From positions 598,001 to 662,000 of the forward strand of contig NZ_CP053590.1 of NCBI RefSeq assembly GCF_013365535.1: a stretch of DNA of 64,000 nt, read 5' to 3'. Position 1 is the first letter of the stretch; each line of letters starts with the position of its first letter. The notes below the pieces were generated by a model. The model was not told the origin of the DNA. It saw only the letters and a list, made by a program, of their open reading frames with translations, and made no database searches. This DNA comes from Aquimarina sp. TRL1 (GTDB lineage Bacteria; Bacteroidota; Bacteroidia; Flavobacteriales; Flavobacteriaceae). The translations under genes and the position numbers were made by a program. Positions 48,801 through 57,863 of this stretch are shown one piece after another.

Positions 48801-51800
48801 ATCCAACGTAGCACTATCGGTAGCATCTGGACTTACATTACCCGCAGCATCGGTAACTGTAGCAGTAACATTCACACTACCACCATCTCCCGGACTTGGG
48901 AAACTTGTACTAACACTTCCATTGGTAATATCGCCTGCTGTTAAAGTAATCGTTTCTGTATTCCCATTACCATCGGTAACTGTAACTATATCACCAGCTA
49001 CAGCATCTGCTGGTAGCCCTACACTAACATCAACATCACCACTTAATTCATCCTCACTTATCAAACCGTCATTGTTTGCATCTTCTGTGATCGCAACTGT
49101 AGGAGCACTTGGATCGGTAAGATCCAACGTAGCACTATCGGTAGCATCTGGACTTACATTACCCGCAGCATCGGTAACTGTAGCAGTAACATTCACACTA
49201 CCACCATCTCCCGGACTTGGGAAACTCGTACTAACACTTCCATTGGTAATATCGCCTGCTGTTAAAGTAATCGTTTCTGTATTCCCATTACCATCGGTAA
49301 CTGTAACTATATCACCGGCTACAGCATCTGCTGGTAGCCCTACACTAACATCAACATCACCACTTAATTCATCCTCACTTATCAAACCGTCATTGTTTGC
49401 ATCTTCTGTGATCACAACTGTAGGAGCACTTGGATCGGTAAGATCCAACGTAGCACTATCGGTAGCATCTGGACTTACATTACCCGCAGCATCGGTAACT
49501 GTAGCAGTAACATTCACACTACCACCATCTCCCGGACTTGGGAAACTCGTACTAACACTTCCATTGGTAATATCGCCTGCTGTTAAAGTAATCGTTTCTG
49601 TATTCCCATTACCATCGGTAACTGTAACTATATCACCGGCTACAGCATCTGCTGGTAGCCCTACACTAACATCAACATCACCACTTAATTCATCCTCACT
49701 TATCAAACCGTCATTGTTTGCATCTTCTGTGATCACAACTGTAGGAGCACTTGGATCGGTAAGATCCAACGTAGCACTATCGGTAGCATCTGGACTTACA
49801 TTACCCGCAGCATCGGTAACTGTAGCAGTAACATTCACACTACCGCCATCTCCCGGACTTGGGAAACTTGTACTAACACTTCCATTGGTAATATCGCCTG
49901 CTGTTAAAGTAATCGTTTCTGTATTCCCATTACCATCGGTAACTGTAACTATATCACCGGCTACAGCATCTGCTGGTAGCCCTACACTAACATCAACATC
50001 ACCACTTAATTCATCTTCACTTATCAAACCGTCATTGTTTGCATCTTCTGTGATCGCAACTGTAGGAGCACTTGGATCGGTAAGATCCAACGTAGCACTA
50101 TCGGTAGCATCTGGACTTACATTACCCGCAGCATCGGTAACTGTAGCAGTAACATTCACACTACCACCATCTCCCGGACTCGGGAAACTCGTACTAACAC
50201 TTCCATTGGTAATATCGCCTGCTGTTAAAGTAATCGTTTCTGTATTCCCATTACCATCGGTAACTGTAACTATATCACCGGCTACAGCATCTGCTGGCAA
50301 CCCTACACTAACATCAACATCACCACTTAATTCATCCTCACTTATCAAACCGTCATTGTTTGCATCTTCTGTGATCGCAACTGTAGGAGCACTTGGATCG
50401 GTAAGATCCAACGTAGCACTATCGGTAGCATCTGGACTTACATTACCCGCAGCATCGGTAACTGTAGCAGTAACATTCACACTACCACCATCTCCCGGAC
50501 TCGGGAAACTTGTACTAACACTTCCATTAGTAATATCGCCTGCTGTTAAAGTAATCGTTTCTGTATTCCCATTACCATCAGTAACTGTAACTATATCACC
50601 GGCTACAGCATCTGCTGGTAGCCCTACACTAACATCAACATCACCACTTAATTCATCCTCACTTATCAAACCGTCATTGTTTGCATCTTCTGTGATCGCA
50701 ACTGTAGGAGCACTTGGATCAGTAAGATCCAACGTAGCACTATCGGTAGCATCTGGACTTACATTACCCGCAGCATCGGTAACTGTAGCGGTAACATTCA
50801 CACTACCGCCATCTCCCGGACTTGGGAAACTTGTACTAACACTTCCATTGGTAATATCGCCTGCTGTTAAAGTAATCGTTTCTGTATTCCCATTACCATC
50901 GGTAACTGTAACTATATCACCGGCTACAGCATCTGCTGGTAGCCCTACACTAACATCAACATCACCACTTAATTCATCCTCACTTATCAAACCGTCATTG
51001 TTTGCATCTTCTGTGATCGCAACTGTAGGAGCACTTGGATCGGTAAGATCCAACGTAGCACTATCGGTAGCATCTGGACTTACATTACCCGCAGCATCGG
51101 TAACTGTAGCAGTAACATTCACACTACCACCATCTCCCGGACTTGGGAAACTCGTACTAACACTTCCATTGGTAATATCGCCTGCTGTTAAAGTAATCGT
51201 TTCTGTATTCCCATTACCATCGGTAACTGTAACTATATCACCGGCTACAGCATCTGCTGGTAGCCCTACACTAACATCAACATCACCACTTAATTCATCC
51301 TCACTTATCAAACCGTCATTGTTTGCATCTTCTGTGATCACAACTGTAGGAGCACTTGGATCGGTAAGATCCAACGTAGCACTATCGGTAGCATCTGGAC
51401 TTACATTACCCGCAGCATCGGTAACTGTAGCAGTAACATTCACACTACCGCCATCTCCCGGACTTGGGAAACTTGTACTAACACTTCCATTGGTAATATC
51501 GCCTGCTGTTAAAGTAATCGTTTCTGTATTCCCATTACCATCGGTAACTGTAACTATATCACCGGCTACAGCATCTGCTGGTAGCCCTACACTAACATCA
51601 ACATCACCACTTAATTCATCTTCACTTATCAAACCGTCATTGTTTGCATCTTCTGTGATCGCAACTGTAGGAGCACTTGGATCGGTAAGATCCAACGTAG
51701 CACTATCGGTAGCATCTGGACTTACATTACCCGCAGCATCGGTAACTGTAGCAGTAACATTCACACTACCTCCATCTCCCGGACTTGGGAAACTTGTACT

Positions 51801-54800
51801 AACACTTCCATTGGTAATATCGCCTGCTGTTAAAGTAATCGTTTCTGTATTCCCATTACCATCGGTAACTGTAACTATATCACCGGCTACAGCATCTGCT
51901 GGTAGCCCTACACTAACATCAACATCACCACTTAATTCATCCTCACTTATCAAACCGTCATTGTTTGCATCTTCTGTGATCGCAACTGTAGGAGCACTTG
52001 GATCAGTAAGATCCAACGTAGCACTATCGGTAGCATCTGGACTTACATTACCCGCAGCATCGGTAACTGTAGCGGTAACATTCACACTACCGCCATCTCC
52101 CGGACTTGGGAAACTCGTACTAACACTTCCATTGGTAATATCGCCTGCTGTTAAAGTAATCGTTTCTGTATTCCCATTACCATCGGTAACTGTAACTATA
52201 TCACCAGCTACAGCATCTGCTGGTAATCCTACACTAACATCAACATCACCACTTAATTCATCTTCACTTATCAAACCGTCATTGTTTGCATCTTCTGTGA
52301 TCGCAACTGTAGGAGCACTTGGATCAGTAAGATCCAACGTAGCACTATCGGTAGCATCTGGACTTACATTACCCGCAGCATCGGTAACTGTAGCGGTAAC
52401 ATTCACACTACCGCCATCTCCCGGACTTGGGAAACTTGTACTAACACTTCCATTGGTAATATCGCCTGCTGTTAAAGTAATCGTTTCTGTATTCCCATTA
52501 CCATCGGTAACTGTAACTATATCACCAGCTACAGCATCTGCTGGTAATCCTACACTAACATCAACATCACCACTTAATTCATCTTCACTTATCAAACCGT
52601 CATTGTTTGCATCTTCTGTGATCGCAACTGTAGGAGCACTTGGATCGGTAAGATCTAACGTAGCACTATCGGTAGCATCTGGACTTACATTACCCGCAGC
52701 ATCGGTAACTGTAGCAGTAACATTCACACTACCGCCATCTCCCGGACTCGGGAAACTTGTACTAACACTTCCATTGGTAATATCGCCTGCTGTTAAAGTA
52801 ATCGTTTCTGTATTCCCATTACCATCGGTAACTGTAACTATATCACCGGCTACAGCATCTGCTGGTAGCCCTACACTAACATCAACATCACCACTTAATT
52901 CATCCTCACTTATCAAACCGTCATTGTTTGCATCTTCTGTGATCGCAACTGTAGGAGCACTTGGATCGGTAAGATCCAACGTAGCACTATCGGTAGCATC
53001 TGGACTTACATTACCCGCAGCATCGGTAACTGTAGCAGTAACATTCACACTACCACCATCTCCCGGACTTGGGAAACTCGTACTAACACTTCCATTGGTA
53101 ATATCGCCTGCTGTTAAAGTAATCGTTTCTGTATTCCCATTACCATCGGTAACTGTAACTATATCACCGGCTACAGCATCTGCTGGTAGCCCTACACTAA
53201 CATCAACATCACCACTTAATTCATCCTCACTTATCAAACCGTCATTGTTTGCATCTTCTGTGATCACAACTGTAGGAGCACTTGGATCGGTAAGATCCAA
53301 CGTAGCACTATCGGTAGCATCTGGACTTACATTACCCGCAGCATCGGTAACTGTAGCAGTAACATTCACACTACCGCCATCTCCCGGACTTGGGAAACTT
53401 GTACTAACACTTCCATTGGTAATATCGCCTGCTGTTAAAGTAATCGTTTCTGTATTCCCATTACCATCGGTAACTGTAACTATATCACCGGCTACAGCAT
53501 CTGCTGGTAGCCCTACACTAACATCAACATCACCACTTAATTCATCTTCACTTATCAAACCGTCATTGTTTGCATCTTCTGTGATCGCAACTGTAGGAGC
53601 ACTTGGATCGGTAAGATCCAACGTAGCACTATCGGTAGCATCTGGACTTACATTACCCGCAGCATCGGTAACTGTAGCAGTAACATTCACACTACCTCCA
53701 TCTCCCGGACTTGGGAAACTTGTACTAACACTTCCATTGGTAATATCGCCTGCTGTTAAAGTAATCGTTTCTGTATTCCCATTACCATCGGTAACTGTAA
53801 CTATATCACCAGCTACAGCATCTGCTGGTAGCCCTACACTAACATCAACATCACCACTTAATTCATCCTCACTTATCAAACCGTCATTGTTTGCATCTTC
53901 TGTGATCGCAACTGTAGGAGCACTTGGATCCGTTGTATCAACACTATATACTTGTGTATCCGAATCAGCACAATTATCCTGTCCTGCTATAGTAATACTA
54001 CCATCAACAGTAGCATCTGCATCATTTTCCAAATCACTTCCCGGCACATTAATACTGTAATTACCACTGGCATTTACTGTTCCTGTATATGTATTACCAT
54101 TGACTGTCAAGGTTACTGTGTTTCCAGCAGTAAATCCTCCTCCAACAGTTCCTGTTACCGCAATCGTACCTCCGGCTTCTGTTTCATTTACTATATTATC
54201 TGCAGTGATATCATCAATACTCAAAATAGGTGGAGCATTCACAGTTACTTTTATCACATTCGTCTCATCTGTACAACTTACTCCATTTAATACCGATGTA
54301 TCTATTCTTTTAAACCAAGTATCTTGCGTCAATACTCCCGGATCAAATGTAGTCCCTGTAGCCCCTGATATATTCGAAAAACCAGTAGTTTCGTTAGTAA
54401 CACTACTTTGCCACTGATGTGTCAATGTTCCATCTGCTACAGTAGAAGTCGTAACCGTTAACACACTAGGATCTCCTCCTGTACATACCGTTTGATCTGA
54501 ACTAACAACTCCTTCTGTTGTAAAATTATTAACTGTAAGTGCCACTTCATTAGAAGTTTCCGGGCATAAATAATCCGTTTTTGACACTTCTACTCTATAC
54601 TCATTTCCATCTTGTGTATTTGCAGGATTAATTGTTAAAGAAGCTGTAGTAGCACCTGAGTAACTTCCTCCATTCGAAATATCGCTCCAGCCACTTCCTG
54701 TATTCTCTTGCCATTGAAATTGCAAGCCTGAACCAGAAACAGCAACCGAAAAATTAGCTGAATCTCCCAAACACACTGTTTGATCAGAAGGCTGAGTTGT

Positions 54801-55835
54801 AAAAGCAGGAGCTGTCCCAGCTGTAACCGCATTCACATTTCCTCCTGTATAACCTCCCTGACCAGTCACCCGACCATTAGTAACATTTACTGTCACAGGA
54901 GAACTTCCTAAAAAACCATCATTATCAGGATCTGTATGCCCCGCTTCTATAGCATCTCCACACCCATCATTATCGGAATCAGAATCATAATGGTTAGGAA
55001 CTCCATCTCCATCAGTATCATATACATCTGGAACCCCATCTGCATTGGCATCTGTATAATCAGTAGTAGAACCATCTCCCCCATTTCCATTATCTACCAG
55101 ATCTAACCAGTTAGGAATGGAATCTCCATCTTCATCCCCATTAGGATTATTCCCATTCGCTTCATTTATATCTAAAATTCCATCATTATCATCATCTTCA
55201 TCATCTAAATCTACCACATTATCATTGTCTATATCCGAATTAGAACATTGAATCACTGAACCATTGGTTACCGGAAAGTCATTGAGATTTAAATCCAGGT
55301 TTTTAACCCATCCAGATGATGTCGCTCGAAGTGTTACATTTACCTTATTTACATTTAAATAGGTAAACTGCGCATCATTATCTGATTGTGCTTGTCCGTC
55401 TGCCAAAATCTCTCCTCCGGTTTCTGATAATGCAATATTAGGTTCTCCCCTAATAAATGCTATCCGATCCGTACAAGGAATAGAAACACTTTCAAATGAA
55501 GGGCCATCAATATCGTTAATCACAAAAGAATAATTCCCTGCAACCGGAGTATTACTAGCATCCAGGAATTCAATTTCTACAACCACGTCTGTTGCATTCT
55601 GATGTGCAAATGTTAAGTTGTCTCCTGATTGTGCAAATGATCCCGTACCACTTATTATATTCACCCTTACCTGCGTAATTACTGGATTCGCAGTTGATGT
55701 AGCTGGGAATATTTGTGGGTTTGTACCTGTTGGTCCTCCTGTGATGGCAATATCTATATATTGCGCAGATAGTATCGATGTAAAAAACAAAAAAATACTA
55801 ATGAGGAAAATTCTGGGAAGTAAAATTGTTCTCAT
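45816..55835 (-). CDS. Giant surface adhesin with 22-unit EF-hand/Ig-like array, T9SS type B substrate (adhesin 2)
   Basis: A 3339-residue secreted protein. The signal peptide (hydrophobic IFLISIFLFFTSILSA) ends near residue 24. The first 635 residues hold an N-terminal beta domain, type-3 Asp-rich calcium repeats (DDEDDDNDGILDINEANG), two Ig/PKD-like domains with cysteines (FTTQPSDQTVCLGDSANFSV near 345) and one Ig-like domain starting SIDDITADNIV. Then come 22 modules of 107 residues (about 636-2990), each with the loop DANNDGLISEDE, a perfect EF-hand pattern. The final 349 residues are identical to those of adhesin 1, including the type B sorting domain. Multiple calcium sites suggest a rod stiffened by seawater calcium. 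SprF copy 2 lies downstream. Confidence 0.9.
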   Translation of the reverse strand: MRTILLPRIFLISIFLFFTSILSAQYIDIAITGGPTGTNPQIFPATSTANPVITQVRVNIISGTGSFAQSGDNLTFAHQNATDVVVEIEFLDASNTPVAGNYSFVINDIDGPSFESVSIPCTDRIAFIRGEPNIALSETGGEILADGQAQSDNDAQFTYLNVNKVNVTLRATSSGWVKNLDLNLNDFPVTNGSVIQCSNSDIDNDNVVDLDDEDDDNDGILDINEANGNNPNGDEDGDSIPNWLDLVDNGNGGDGSTTDYTDANADGVPDVYDTDGDGVPNHYDSDSDNDGCGDAIEAGHTDPDNDGFLGSSPVTVNVTNGRVTGQGGYTGGNVNAVTAGTAPAFTTQPSDQTVCLGDSANFSVAVSGSGLQFQWQENTGSGWSDISNGGSYSGATTASLTINPANTQDGNEYRVEVSKTDYLCPETSNEVALTVNNFTTEGVVSSDQTVCTGGDPSVLTVTTSTVADGTLTHQWQSSVTNETTGFSNISGATGTTFDPGVLTQDTWFKRIDTSVLNGVSCTDETNVIKVTVNAPPILSIDDITADNIVNETEAGGTIAVTGTVGGGFTAGNTVTLTVNGNTYTGTVNASGNYSINVPGSDLENDADATVDGSITIAGQDNCADSDTQVYSVDTTDPSAPTVAITEDANNDGLISEDELSGDVDVSVGLPADAVAGDIVTVTDGNGNTETITLTAGDITNGSVSTSFPSPGDGGSVNVTATVTDAAGNVSPDATDSATLDLTDPSAPTVAITEDANNDGLISEDELSGDVDVSVGLPADAVAGDIVTVTDGNGNTETITLTAGDITNGSVSTSFPSPGDGGSVNVTATVTDAAGNVSPDATDSATLDLTDPSAPTVVITEDANNDGLISEDELSGDVDVSVGLPADAVAGDIVTVTDGNGNTETITLTAGDITNGSVSTSFPSPGDGGSVNVTATVTDAAGNVSPDATDSATLDLTDPSAPTVAITEDANNDGLISEDELSGDVDVSVGLPADAVAGDIVTVTDGNGNTETITLTAGDITNGSVSTSFPSPGDGGSVNVTATVTDAAGNVSPDATDSATLDLTDPSAPTVAITEDANNDGLISEDELSGDVDVSVGLPADAVAGDIVTVTDGNGNTETITLTAGDITNGSVSTSFPSPGDGGSVNVTATVTDAAGNVSPDATDSATLDLTDPSAPTVAITEDANNDGLISEDELSGDVDVSVGLPADAVAGDIVTVTDGNGNTETITLTAGDITNGSVSTSFPSPGDGGSVNVTATVTDAAGNVSPDATDSATLDLTDPSAPTVAITEDANNDGLISEDELSGDVDVSVGLPADAVAGDIVTVTDGNGNTETITLTAGDITNGSVSTSFPSPGDGGSVNVTATVTDAAGNVSPDATDSATLDLTDPSAPTVAITEDANNDGLISEDELSGDVDVSVGLPADAVAGDIVTVTDGNGNTETITLTAGDITNGSVSTSFPSPGDGGSVNVTATVTDAAGNVSPDATDSATLDLTDPSAPTVVITEDANNDGLISEDELSGDVDVSVGLPADAVAGDIVTVTDGNGNTETITLTAGDITNGSVSTSFPSPGDGGSVNVTATVTDAAGNVSPDATDSATLDLTDPSAPTVAITEDANNDGLISEDELSGDVDVSVGLPADAVAGDIVTVTDGNGNTETITLTAGDITNGSVSTSFPSPGDGGSVNVTATVTDAAGNVSPDATDSATLDLTDPSAPTVAITEDANNDGLISEDELSGDVDVSVGLPADAVAGDIVTVTDGNGNTETITLTAGDITNGSVSTSFPSPGDGGSVNVTATVTDAAGNVSPDATDSATLDLTDPSAPTVAITEDANNDGLISEDELSGDVDVSVGLPADAVAGDIVTVTDGNGNTETITLTAGDITNGSVSTSFPSPGDGGSVNVTATVTDAAGNVSPDATDSATLDLTDPSAPTVAITEDANNDGLISEDELSGDVDVSVGLPADAVAGDIVTVTDGNGNTETITLTAGDITNGSVSTSFPSPGDGGSVNVTATVTDAAGNVSPDATDSATLDLTDPSAPTVVITEDANNDGLISEDELSGDVDVSVGLPADAVAGDIVTVTDGNGNTETITLTAGDITNGSVSTSFPSPGDGGSVNVTATVTDAAGNVSPDATDSATLDLTDPSAPTVVITEDANNDGLISEDELSGDVDVSVGLPADAVAGDIVTVTDGNGNTETITLTAGDITNGSVSTSFPSPGDGGSVNVTATVTDAAGNVSPDATDSATLDLTDPSAPTVAITEDANNDGLISEDELSGDVDVSVGLPADAVAGDIVTVTDGNGNTETITLTAGDITNGSVSTSFPSPGDGGSVNVTATVTDAAGNVSPDATDSATLDLTDPSAPTVAITEDANNDGLISEDELSGDVDVSVGLPADAVAGDVVTVTDGNGNTETITLTAGDITNGSVSTSFPSPGDGGSVNVTATVTDAAGNVSPDATDSATLDLTDPSAPTVAITEDANNDGLISEDELSGDVDVSVGLPADAVAGDIVTVTDGNGNTETITLTAGDITNGSVSTSFPSPGDGGSVNVTATVTDAAGNVSPDATDSATLDLTDPSAPTVAITEDANNDGLISEDELSGDVDVSVGLPADAVAGDVVTVTDGNGNTETITLTAGDITNGSVSTSFPSPGDGGSVNVTATVTDAAGNVSPDATDSATLDLTDPSAPTVAITEDANNDGLISEDELSGDVDVSVGLPADAVAGDIVTVTDGNGNTETITLTAGDITNGSVSTSFPSPGDGGSVNVTATVTDAAGNVSPDATDSATLDLTDPSAPTVAITEDANNDGLISEDELSGDVDVSVGLPADAVAGDIVTVTDGNGNTETITLTAGDITNGSVSTSFPSPGDGGSVNVTATVTDAAGNVSPDATDSATLDLTDPSAPTVAITEDANNDGLISEDELSGDVDVSVGLPADAVAGDVVTVTDGNGNTETITLTAGDITNGSVSTSFPSPGDGGSVNVTATVTDAAGNVSPDATDSATLDLTDPTATLSIDDITTDNIVTGEEAEGVIAITGVVTGEFSEGDIVTLVIDGFVYTGTVDGSGLFSIEVPGPVLLSDPDVTIEGSVSVTDVAGNVTEVISEKEYMLDQDGDGLTDEEEEDLGTDPTNPDTDGDGYTDGEEVLVEDDPDTSVVPLVESDPLNACDPNGVPTGDCDGDGIENQYEDIDGDGDYTNDDSDNDGIPDYLDEDDDGDGIATIDERPDPNGDGNPDDAVDSDGNGIPDYLQPNSVDPTAEDGIEVYTGFSPNGDGINDVFVIRGLENITNTVTIYNRWGVKVYEAESYGKDGAFFRGQSNGRVTVQKGDNLPVGTYYYVIEYTLPTGEHKSKTGYLYINN
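46864..53925 (-). repeat. Array of 22 tandem 321-bp units inside adhesin 2
   Basis: The unit mark GGATC starts at 46864 and 53926, a distance of 7,062 bp, exactly 22 x 321. Each unit encodes 107 residues beginning DLTDPSAPTV. Only two residue positions vary that I can see: AITED/VITED and GDIVT/GDVVT. Silent variation (for example CCACC/CCGCC/CCTCC on the plus strand) distinguishes units. The EF-hand loop of the N-terminal-most unit is at 53862-53897. Confidence 0.97.
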
Positions 55836-56300
55836 AATTCGCGGGGTTAACGACTAAAAAAACAATATTATATACAGCTAGTTACCCTCATAAAATAAAC
55901 ACCCTTTAAAGGTACTATCTTATAAGAACATAAAACTTCTTATGACTCCTTTTGAAGGAAAGGACTTCATAAAATTTCGTAAATAAATAATGTAATTTTA
56001 TATCGTATAAATAATTCTTTTAAGTTTTGTTTCGTTAAGTTTATGATTCAAAGATGCTTATAAAAACAGAAGTAAAAAATATATTTTACGGATTAACCAT
56101 AAACAAATCGATTAAAAACATCAAAACCAGATAAAATGCATTTTATCTAAAAAACGGTTACCCCAGCGAGGTTTTTTAATGATATTTTGCTTGTTTTTTT
56201 ATCGTGCAATAAAAAAATGAAGGACAAAAATGAGAATTATACACTTTCAAAAAGCCTAACTTCTAAAAAAACAGAGGGAAATATTGAACCTATTAAAAAT
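55836..56300. other. Intergenic region upstream of adhesin 2
   Basis: About 465 bp without a convincing gene; the likely adhesin 2 promoter region. It holds a small palindrome CCTTTAAAGG at 55903-55912, similar in character to those before adhesin 1. No clear TAnnTTTG box is seen on the minus strand. Confidence 0.55.
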
Positions 56301-56336
56301 AAAAAAAGCCAGATCATATATGATCTGGCTTTTTTT
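56301..56336 (-). terminator. Terminator of the tRNA-Val pair
   Basis: Perfect arms AAAAAGCCAGATCATA and TATGATCTGGCTTTTT form a hairpin bounded by A- and T-runs, 11 bp beyond the second tRNA in the direction of transcription. Confidence 0.9.
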
Positions 56337-56346
56337 ATTAGGATGT

Positions 56347-56420
56347 GGGCGCGAAGGGATTCGAACCCCTGACCCCTTGGGTGTAAACCAAGTGCTCTGA
56401 ACCAACTGAGCTACGCGCCC
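56347..56420 (-). tRNA. tRNA-Val(UAC), distal copy
   Basis: A 74-base cloverleaf on the minus strand. The acceptor stem GGGCGCG pairs with CGCGCCC. The anticodon arm is CTTGG-TTTACAC-CCAAG with anticodon TAC, which decodes GUA. The T-arm is AGGGG-TTCGAAT-CCCTT. The CCA end is not encoded. It is identical to the copy 52 bp upstream. Confidence 0.95.
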
Positions 56421-56472
56421 TAATAACTTACTGTATGTAAAAAGAACTTATTATACAATTTTTACACATTGT

Positions 56473-56546
56473 GGGCGCGAAGGGATTCGAACCCCTGACC
56501 CCTTGGGTGTAAACCAAGTGCTCTGAACCAACTGAGCTACGCGCCC
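56473..56546 (-). tRNA. tRNA-Val(UAC), proximal copy
   Basis: Identical in all 74 bases to the copy at 56347-56420, with the same TAC anticodon. It is transcribed first; a 52-bp spacer joins the two, which are probably processed from one transcript. Confidence 0.95.
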
Positions 56547-56616
56547 GCTATCATTGTGATTGCGGGTGCAAATATAAGATAGTTTTATTCTTCAGCAAAA
56601 TATTTCAACAAAAAAA

Positions 56617-57834
56617 TCAAATAATTTCCGCTACAACAAAAGTACTCCCTCCTACATAAATCACATCTTCTTTTCTTGCATACTGTAATGCAGACATATA
56701 AGCCTCTTTTACAGCGTCATATTTCTCACCATGTAAATCAAACTTAGCAGCTTCTTCTTTGAGTAGCCCTGCATCCAACCCCCTTGAAATATCAGGAGAC
56801 GAAAAATAATAACGTGCTTTTTTGGGGAAAAGAGGAAGAATTGTTTCTAATTTTTTATCATCCACTACTCCTACTACAATATGCAAATCTCTAAATGATT
56901 CCTTAACCAATTGCTTCATTACCTCCCGGAGTCCATCTTCATTATGAGCCGTATCACAAATTACTTTAGGTGCCTCATTCAGTATTTGCCATCTCCCCAG
57001 TAGTCCTGTATTTTCTACTACTCTAGAAAAGCCTTCTTTTATACATTTAGTCGGAAGTTCCCATCCTCTTTCTCTTAATATCGCTAAAACCTGAAGAACC
57101 GTGCGTTCATTTTCTCTTTGATAGCCTCCCTTAAGTGAAGATATACATTGTTCTCCTTCAAATGTTTCTGCAAAAATTAATGGCGCTTTTTTTTCTTTCG
57201 CTACAGCCTCGAAAACCACACTGGATGCTTCCTGTTTTCTTCCAATTACAACTGGTACTCCCGTTTTTATAATTCCTGCTTTTTCTCTTGCAATACTAGT
57301 AATTGTATTTCCTAAAAACTGGGTATGATCTATTCCTATATTTGTAATCACAGAGATTTCCGGGGTAATAACATTCGTAGCATCTAATCTCCCTCCTAAC
57401 CCTACTTCTATTATTGCCACATCCACTTTTTGATCCGAGAAATACTGAAATGCCATTCCTACTGTCATTTCAAAAAAAGACAACTGATGGCTTTCAAAAT
57501 ATGCTTTATGGGTTGTCACAAAATCAACTACATACTCCTCCCTGACACAATCCCCATCAACACGAATACGTTCTCTAAAATCTTTTAAGTGTGGAGAAGT
57601 ATACAAACCTACTTTATATCCTGCTTCTTGAAAAACAGAAGCTAATAAGTGACTTGTGGAACCTTTTCCATTGGTTCCTCCTACATGAATACTTCTGAAT
57701 TTCTTTTCAGGATGTTGCAGAAAAGAAGTTAATTGCTCAATATTATCTAAGTTAGCCTTATATGCACTTTTTCCCTGTTTTTGGTAGACAGGTAACTGGA
57801 CATACAACCAATCCAGCGTTTCTTTATAATTCAT
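56617..57834 (-). CDS. folC: Folylpolyglutamate synthase / dihydrofolate synthase
   Basis: A 405-residue cytoplasmic Mur-like ligase that adds glutamate to folates and, in bacteria, usually also makes dihydrofolate from dihydropteroate. The ATP loop HVGGTNGKGSTS is near residue 50. Family motifs are GLYTSPHLKDFRERIRVDG, VAIIEVGLGGRLDATNVI, TNIGIDHTQFLG followed by REKAGIIK, and CDTAHNEDGLRE. Length is slightly below the E. coli enzyme. It is the last gene after tonB (29-bp gap). Confidence 0.95.
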   Translation of the reverse strand: MNYKETLDWLYVQLPVYQKQGKSAYKANLDNIEQLTSFLQHPEKKFRSIHVGGTNGKGSTSHLLASVFQEAGYKVGLYTSPHLKDFRERIRVDGDCVREEYVVDFVTTHKAYFESHQLSFFEMTVGMAFQYFSDQKVDVAIIEVGLGGRLDATNVITPEISVITNIGIDHTQFLGNTITSIAREKAGIIKTGVPVVIGRKQEASSVVFEAVAKEKKAPLIFAETFEGEQCISSLKGGYQRENERTVLQVLAILRERGWELPTKCIKEGFSRVVENTGLLGRWQILNEAPKVICDTAHNEDGLREVMKQLVKESFRDLHIVVGVVDDKKLETILPLFPKKARYYFSSPDISRGLDAGLLKEEAAKFDLHGEKYDAVKEAYMSALQYARKEDVIYVGGSTFVVAEII

Positions 57835-57863
57835 TGTATATAATAAAATATAATCCTACAAGC

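Noticed and set aside
30681..53925. The regular arrays considered as CRISPR or non-coding satellite DNA.
   Set aside because: Units are contiguous with no spacers, preserve one long reading frame, vary mostly at silent sites and encode folded-domain-like modules.
46996..54060. A 2,354-codon open frame on the plus strand, antisense to adhesin 2.
   Set aside because: The 321-bp unit is a multiple of three, so one stop-free antisense frame in a single unit is repeated through all 22 units. The protein is a low-complexity Ser/Thr/Pro/Val repeat with no signal or start context. It is a shadow of the array.
56187..56372. A 61-codon plus-strand frame before the tRNAs.
   Set aside because: Its end (WARRDSNP) is the well-known artefact of reading through the reverse complement of a tRNA, and it crosses the tRNA terminator hairpin.
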